A stretch of DNA of 64,000 bases from Synchiropus splendidus. Lineage: Eukaryota; Chordata; Actinopteri; Syngnathiformes; Callionymidae. The notes beneath the pieces were generated by a model, which searched no databases, was not told the DNA's origin, and saw only the letters and a program-made list of their open reading frames with translations. Of the stretch, positions 58,292 to 64,000 are shown piece by piece. The stretch covers positions 7,331,501 through 7,395,500 of the forward strand of contig NC_071340.1 in NCBI RefSeq assembly GCF_027744825.2, in the 5' to 3' direction. Both the position numbers and the translations under genes were made by a program. Position 1 is the first letter of the stretch, and every line of letters begins with the position of its first letter.

Positions 58292-61200
58292 CTGAAGAAG
58301 AAGAAACATGTTTGTTCCTCTCTCTGCTCTGGACGGCACCAGACAGACAACCGCTCACCATGTGGGCGGTCTAGGTGGAGTCACTGATGGCGGTGGAGAC
58401 GGGTGAACCCCTGGATCAGATTTCTTCCCACTTCCGGCACCGATGGTTAGTGCCACAAGTCCGAGGACGGAGCGGTCCAGTCCCAGCCAACCTGACGGAG
58501 CCCTGGGAGCAGAAATCATCAAGAGTCAACTCAGCAGTCCAACACATTAACATCAGTGAATTCATTTCTTTGCAGAATTCTGTCCGTCATTGACATCGTT
58601 CTGTCCAGACTCACCTGGTCTTCGGCTTAGGTTTTGGCTCTGTGGTGTCTATAGTCTCTGTCTTCGAAGGAGAGCCAAGACTGGACCCAAACAGCCTTCC
58701 CCAGCGTAAACTCTGTCCCTGTGACGTGCTCTGGTCCTCTACCCCAGAAGTCTCTTGGGTCAGAACTGACTCTGGTGGACTTCCCATCCAGGAGGATCTT
58801 CCTCCAGAGCCTGCTGAGTCAGCGCTGGAGCTGCTGCTCTTCCCGCCGCTGCGTCCATCTCCCTCCTGGCTGGACTCGGCTCCCTCCACCACTCCCTCTC
58901 TGGCGGGTGGCTGCTGTCTCCTCTCAGACGAGCGCCTCCGTTTCTCAGTCTTGACAAACTTTGACCCCTCTGTGGACTGGTCGATGTAGACCTGAGAGGA
59001 CTGCATGAGCTGGTACCACCAACCGGCCTGTCGGTCTGTCACCTCCTTCCGTCTGTCCTCCTGCTCTCCTTTCCCTCTCTGGACTTCCTCTTTTCTCAAC
59101 AGCGACTTGACTCCTGTCACCTCCATCCTCGGCCAGGTCCCCTCTCGTCTCAACCCCTTGGACTCCCTCTTCCCATCTCCATGCGAGTCCCGGACCATCT
59201 CGCTCACAGTGGTGCTCCATCCTCTCATCAGCTGGAAGGTGGAGCGTGAGGTCCGGTCGGCGCTCTGGACGGTCGAGCACAGCTGCTCTTTACGACGCAA
59301 CTGCTCCTGGCCTTTTTGGAGGAGGCGAGGCTCAAACAGCAGGTCCAGGTCGAAGGGGAGGACCGACAAGGGCTGCAGCAGGAGGAGCAGCTCCTCAAAC
59401 AGAGGCTGACAGGCTCCTTGGGACAGCGGCAGGAGACCCCAGGGGTTGTAATGTGCAGCGATGATGTCTGCAGATTACAAGATATTAGATATTAGAGACA
59501 TGGAACATGTCTCAGCAAATGTGGCACATACCTTCATGTGTGTAGAGGTGATTGAACCAGAACTCCAAAGACTTAAGGCTGAGAAAAGAAGACAATATAT
59601 GAACCACAAAACAAACACATAATTTAATGTTGTCAGTCTTTGGAATTGAAACATTTAAAACAAATTAAATAGGGTCATTTCTTTGCAGTCACTTCTACAC
59701 CTGCCACCTGAATCTTTAATGTCGTCATAAAATAAATCCCAACTTCATTCTACAATTGATTTCAATTAGTTTTTATACTTTATTTTATACTGACTAACAT
59801 TTCCTTTTACTAATGTGAATTCTCCGTGGTCTCTGACTCACGCCACGACAGCGTGTCACAACTCACTTGAGCAGTCCAAAGATGAAAGCGTTGAGTCTCA
59901 TGCGGTGGCTGGTCAGCTCCGAAAACTGGCTGACTTTGGTGAAGAGGCTGTGCAGGACTCGTGTGGACGGACCTGACGGAGACACGCTGCATTACACACT
60001 CTGATGCCGCAAAAATCTCAGACTTTCAGATCAAAGCTTCACTGGTAATTATGGGTAAAAACAAATGTCTTCCACTACTTTACCTAGCTGTGTGGAGGCT
60101 TCCACCAGGCTCCAAGGCTGACACCGGCACTGACCGATGATCAGGTCCAGTACGTAAGCTTTCAGCCCATCTTGTAGTACCTCGTGTATCGCTGGACACA
60201 GATACTTGAGCACCAGGTGACCCACGTTAGGACTCACCCAGCTGTTTCCCAGTTTAGCCTGTCGATTCATAACCAGTCAGTACTGCTGAAGTCTTTACGA
60301 TGAACTTGAGAGTGCCTACCTTCACGTCCGGGTCCCTGCTGGTGCCGAAGTGCGCGACAATGAGGTCGACGGCTGTATTCACGGCTTTTACCAGACCTGA
60401 TGAGGAGAAAATAGCTGATGAGAATCTGTGCCGAAACGATTATCTGCTGTCAGACTTCATTTCACCAAAAGACAGTTTTCTTTTGCCTTCAGGCTTCATG
60501 AATCCTGCTCAAGTTAGGTAGGTGAGTGTGACTCTCTTCCTGTTAAAAGCTTATAATATAAAACATAACCATAAACGTCATTTTTACTCACACAAAATCT
60601 TTTTGGACGCAAGTGACTTAATACTGGCGAGCATCTGCTGCCACCTAGTGGATATTTATAGCGTGTCACTGTTTAAGACAGCTGACTCAATACGAAACAC
60701 TGAACAGGCTTTTGCCAAGACGTTTAATGAGAGGAGTTGAATAAGCTTGAAAACTTGATGGATTGCTTCCTCTTCATTCACAGTATGACTGAGTGTCCTC
60801 GCATTGCAGGACTGGAAGGTTCTTCTGGTCTGCTTTGTACAGTGTGTCTTTGCGTGTCCATATGAGGGTCATACTCGTGGTTATACATGCAGTGTTTTGG
60901 TGACATCATTAGTATAACAGTGATGGTGGAGCGTTGCACCGTGACTAAAAGTACCAGCTTTCTCCACTGTGACTCACTGCATTTTGAGAGACCATCAATA
61001 CTGTCAAAAATGATACACGACACAAAGGGGAAAAAAAAGAGGACATTAAGTTAAAAAACAAATAAGGTTTGCTCTGCTATATTTAGCATTGAACAAGTAA
61101 TGAATAGAAAGTAAACAAACACTAAATAAACGTAGAGAGCTGTAACACATTTTTACTTAACAAGTGTCACAGTTTGACCTCAGGATGGCCACATCAATAC

Positions 61201-62911
61201 AATCAAAAGGCCACACTTTACCCACATCTGGTTTAAGGAGATCTGGCTGGCTACAGAACCAGCTAGTGTCAGTAAAGAACCCTCAACCACCAGAAGCCTC
61301 TCTGCAGCAAGAGCCACTTGATTTAAGCACCATTCATTCACTTTCTTCACTTTGAACCTGCAATCTCAAAGGTTAAAGCAGATTGAAGCACTGACAGCCA
61401 TCAGTGCTGGGCTGGGAGTGCATCTTGAACACCTCACCTCTCTTCTGTGTCAGGTCGACAGAGATTTGAGACTGTGAGGAGGAGCAGGACGAGGAGGAGG
61501 TGGAGGCGTCAGGGGAGAGGCAGAACTCCTCGGGTGGCTTCTCAGCCAGGGAGAAATAATCCGGGAGGAAGTCGTTGTGACTCTGCTGCAGCTGTTTCCC
61601 CGTGTGACCTCCTGCGTGGGAGAATGAAGTGAGAGACTGGATGAGTGGCTGGGTTGAGAGAAGGTCTCCTGTGTGTCGCTGGAACACAGCGACTCTTAAT
61701 AAGTGGTGACAGATTCCATGGCAGTTATACCAGTGATAAAGTAATAAGCACCATTCAGCCGGCCTGGTGCGTGGCGAGGCGGCACAGGAGGGAAATCGAA
61801 CACATTTGGTCGGGCAGGGCGGAGAGCCACCCCCCTGTGAGGCTCAGCAATAACCCCCGGTGATGATTGGCTGCTGGAGACTCTCTCCACCCCAAGAGGG
61901 TTTCTCCTTCGGTACTCTCTCCACTTGAGAGCCTGAGGAGAGAGGTGGTGTGCTGATGGGAAGGTTTTTAGGTTAATATGCCAGAGATGGTGGGGGGATT
62001 AGCAGACGGATTTGAAATAGGTGGAAGGAGGTGTGAAGCAGGCGCGAAAGTGAGGAGGAAGGGATGAAGAGGGAGAAACAGAGAAAAGATAAGATTTCCT
62101 TCATCAGTCCCACGAGTGGAAATTCCAAAACACTTTACATTTAAACCGTGGAAGTGAAACAGTCAGACCAACATAACTGCAACTGAAACATTATTTAAGT
62201 TTTTTAGTAAATCAGAAAAGCATTTTTATAAACAGGGATGGACATAAAGTGATGAAAGCTCAGCTAACCTACCATTGTGTGATCTGACTCCAGGTGCTTT
62301 GCAAGCATCTGCTTTTCCAGACTCAAACCCCAGTGGACTCAGTGTGTCACTCTGGAGAGCAGGTAAACTGGACAACGATCCACGGAAACAATGTCCGGGA
62401 ACTGCAGGCAAAGTTGGTGGTACCACCCCTCTTTTGACTCCCAGTGAAGGAGGGGGAGGAGTGAGGGGAAGTGGTCCTGAGCCTGTGCTGTGCCTTGCTG
62501 TCTGGGGTGTGTGCTGTCCACCAGAGAGCAGGCAGGCCGGACTGTGAGGGGGCTTTGGACTGGGTGTGCACGTTGAACAGGTTCCAGAGCTGGACGCTCT
62601 CTGCAGGGGAACCGGAGAGTAACTCCCGAGAGGCGAGGGCCGCACTGATCCAGGAGGATGCGTTGTTGTGACGGGAGAAGTGTGAGCATCTTCCTCTTCC
62701 TCTGCTCCTCCAGAACCGGGCCCGGAGCTGGAGCAGGCCTGCATCCCAGGGACGTATCCTGTAAGCAGGGGCAGCAGCGGCTTGGGCTGCGGGGGCTTGG
62801 ACGTGAATTGATGGTGGAAAGTGAAGGGTTGGATGGGGAGGGAGGTGGGCCTCTGGTCTTTACGATAGCGGACCACAGCAGGTATGTTCTCTATTGAGCA
62901 GGAAGGACCAC
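58096..62911 (-). CDS. rusc2: RUSC2 (RUN and SH3 domain protein), 3' nine exons
   Basis: RUSC2 (iporin) is a cytosolic adaptor that binds Rab GTPases such as Rab1 and takes part in vesicle and neuronal cargo transport. Exons on the minus strand are 62273-62911, 61438-61611, 60320-60396, 60084-60258, 59867-59972, 59532-59578, 58615-59467, 58359-58502 and 58096-58291. Phases close throughout and give 802 codons to the TGA at 58096. The first exon has [18 protein letters not shown]. Exons 3 to 7 encode the RUN domain ([50 protein letters not shown]). A Ser-rich linker with [15 protein letters not shown] follows, and the last exon is an SH3 domain ending [15 protein letters not shown]1 is the alternative; the linker and SH3 match RUSC2 better. 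The N-terminal exons lie beyond the window. Confidence 0.93.
58359..58502 (-). CDS. rusc2: rusc2 exon (pre-SH3 linker)
   Basis: Encodes [20 protein letters not shown] and a Pro-rich stretch ending RPPT. The phases fit both neighbours, and the start resembles the PSDWLSLDKSMFQLVAQT segment of RUSC2. The donor is ATG|GTGAGC. Confidence 0.85.
58615..59467 (-). CDS. rusc2: rusc2 large exon (RUN end and linker)
   Basis: Encodes [40 protein letters not shown], the [15 protein letters not shown] segment, a charged/Ser-rich linker and [15 protein letters not shown]. It ends KPKPKT plus two bases at a GTGAGT donor. Confidence 0.93.
59532..59578 (-). CDS. rusc2: rusc2 exon (RUN domain, 47 nt)
   Basis: Encodes [15 protein letters not shown] between TTCTCAG and a GTATGT donor. 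Both phases fit the neighbours. Confidence 0.92.
59867..59972 (-). CDS. rusc2: rusc2 exon (RUN domain)
   Basis: Encodes [20 protein letters not shown] then [15 protein letters not shown]; the donor is CAA|GTGAGT. Confidence 0.93.
60084..60258 (-). CDS. rusc2: rusc2 exon (RUN domain)
   Basis: Encodes [20 protein letters not shown] through [10 protein letters not shown]; the donor is CTAG|GTAAAG. Confidence 0.93.
60320..60396 (-). CDS. rusc2: rusc2 exon (RUN domain start)
   Basis: A 77-nt exon encoding [20 protein letters not shown] then DPDVK. The acceptor is CATCAG and the donor is AAG|GTAGGC, phase 0. Confidence 0.92.
61438..61611 (-). CDS. rusc2: rusc2 exon ([14 protein letters not shown])
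   Basis: Encodes [20 protein letters not shown] through [11 protein letters not shown], including a polyserine run; the donor is AGAG|GTGAGG. Confidence 0.92.
62086..62140 (-). mobile_element. Short LINE tail fragment in a rusc2 intron
   Basis: AGATAAGATTTCCTTCATCA followed by GTCCCACGAGTGGAAATTCC is the reverse complement of a widespread fish non-LTR 3' end. Only about 55 bp are present. Confidence 0.45.
62273..62911 (-). CDS. rusc2: rusc2 exon with SLPIQPF motif (first in window)
   Basis: Starts after GTCCAG in phase 1. It encodes [20 protein letters not shown] and a Pro/Ser-rich region ([12 protein letters not shown]) and ends SHN plus one base at a GTAGGT donor. Confidence 0.9.
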
Positions 62912-64000
62912 CTGGACCACAAGAAAATATAAGTTAACACAGGAAAACACAAAGGAACCTTTGAATCATTAACATTATAGGTTATTACAGCAGATAAAAC
63001 GTTGCAAGAAGTTCATTTTGAACACAACAATTTAGCAAAACATGGGGCCACACAGTGTATATTTTGATTTAATTGGAGGGCTCAGGGTCCTCAGAGGCAG
63101 GTGTGATGGTGCTGAGGGCAGGAGACATCCAGGTCCGATCCGACATGACTTATAAAGAAAAAATACGTCCAATTATCTCTCAATCCAATTGATGTTTTCG
63201 CACTCCTGGAGGAAACTGGACTTTCACATACACTGGACTCTAAACCCCTATCACTATGACAGTCTATAACAGCATTAGCTTATTAGTTCTTTCCACCAGA
63301 AAACAAAAACACTGACAGCACAGGCACAACAGTTGGACTTGAACCCGGCCGTGTCAACAGAAAACTGTCCCGTCATGAGCTACAACGCGCTTATCACATT
63401 CCCCCTGCACTATGACACTGCACTGACAGCCCTGCAAACACACAAGCAAGGAAAAACACTCAACTACAGTGGCAACCTGGCGGCAAGCTTCACCCGCTCC
63501 TGTCTTCTTCTGTTCCTCTGCGGCAACTTATTTGGTTTTCAGATCAGAGCCGCGTGTGACGGACAGGAGTGCGTGTGTATTTAGAAATTGCACAAGCTGT
63601 TTTCCCCTTCAAGCCCCGCCCCCTCCATGCTGGCTGCAGTAAGTCATGTCTGTCATTGGGGGCGCCATCGCGCTTCTGCTACAACATGATGGCAACGCTC
63701 CACACCCTGTAGGCCTCAGCTCCCACTGGAGATGGAACACACACACACACACACGCAGTCCCTCCCTGCCCCGTCAGCTCTCTAATTGCCTCTTTCTCTC
63801 TTCTCCCCCGCCTTGTTTTCCTCCTGCTACTCGCCTCCTCTCCTTCCCACAGAAGAATCCATTAGAGAGTTTTTTTCCCCTTCACATTTCTGAGTTTTCT
63901 GTTCGCACCATTAGCAGGGGAGCTGCGCAGCATCACATTTTCAAAAAGGATGATGTGGTGGGATGAAACAGCAAGACTGATTTCACTCTAGTGATGTCTG
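62912..64000. other. Upstream rusc2 sequence, intron or promoter region
   Basis: No upstream rusc2 coding exon was recognised. From about 63,340 the sequence is more GC- and CpG-rich. A GC box (CCCCGCCCC) lies at 63615-63623 and a pyrimidine-rich stretch at about 63,770-63,880, so an internal or main promoter could lie here. Confidence 0.35.
63737..63754. repeat. (AC)n microsatellite
   Basis: Nine uninterrupted AC units. Confidence 0.95.

Noticed and set aside
58642..59409. Plus-strand frames of up to 134 codons
   Set aside because: They are antisense to the large rusc2 exon, which has clear RUN and linker homology.
62275..62547. Plus-strand 90-codon frame
   Set aside because: It is antisense to the proline-rich rusc2 exon.

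Overview
The window is nuclear DNA from a ray-finned (teleost-type) fish. The evidence is intron-split vertebrate genes with GT-AG introns, an AT-rich background, and a repeat set typical of teleosts: an L1/Tx1-like LINE, RTE-type LINE 3' ends, a LINE tail ending in (GATG)n, Ty3/Gypsy remnants and small DNA transposons with terminal inverted repeats. I cannot name the species. All family assignments rest on reading translated sequence against remembered family members; no search was run.

Positions 1 to about 42,200 hold the 5' third of wdfy3 (ALFY, the FYVE/BEACH/WD40 selective-autophagy adaptor) on the minus strand. A CpG-rich TATA-less promoter and a non-coding first exon lie near 42.0-42.2 kb. 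A 12.9 kb intron in the 5' UTR follows, then 20 coding exons from 29,053 down to 423. Their reading frames close across every junction and give 1,258 codons; the BEACH, WD40 and FYVE parts lie beyond position 1. The intron at 14,879-23,424 contains a full-length 5.6 kb L1-like retrotransposon in the opposite orientation. It has two open ORFs, a poly(A) tail and a 14-bp target-site duplication. Smaller transposons (pogo/mariner-like, piggyBac-like and hAT-like) occupy other wdfy3 introns.

Positions 42.3-49.2 kb are intergenic: an AT-rich, partly self-complementary block, a (TA)n array and decayed LINE 3' ends. Two plus-strand CC chemokine genes follow (49,365-49,895 and 52,359-53,596), each with a TATA box, four exons and a nearby poly(A) signal. 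A third, degenerate copy of the last exon and 3' flank of the second gene lies at about 55.9-56.4 kb. It is separated from the parent by an internally deleted Ty3/Gypsy remnant.

Positions 58,096-62,911 carry the 3' nine exons of rusc2 on the minus strand, covering the RUN domain, linker and terminal SH3 domain. CC chemokines next to rusc2 recall human 9p13, where CCL19, CCL21, CCL27 and RUSC2 are linked, so the chemokines probably belong to that group. Between chemokines and rusc2 there are up to three unassigned minus-strand candidate exons. The genes do not form an operon. Functionally the window has an autophagy scaffold, immune chemokines and a vesicle-trafficking adaptor.
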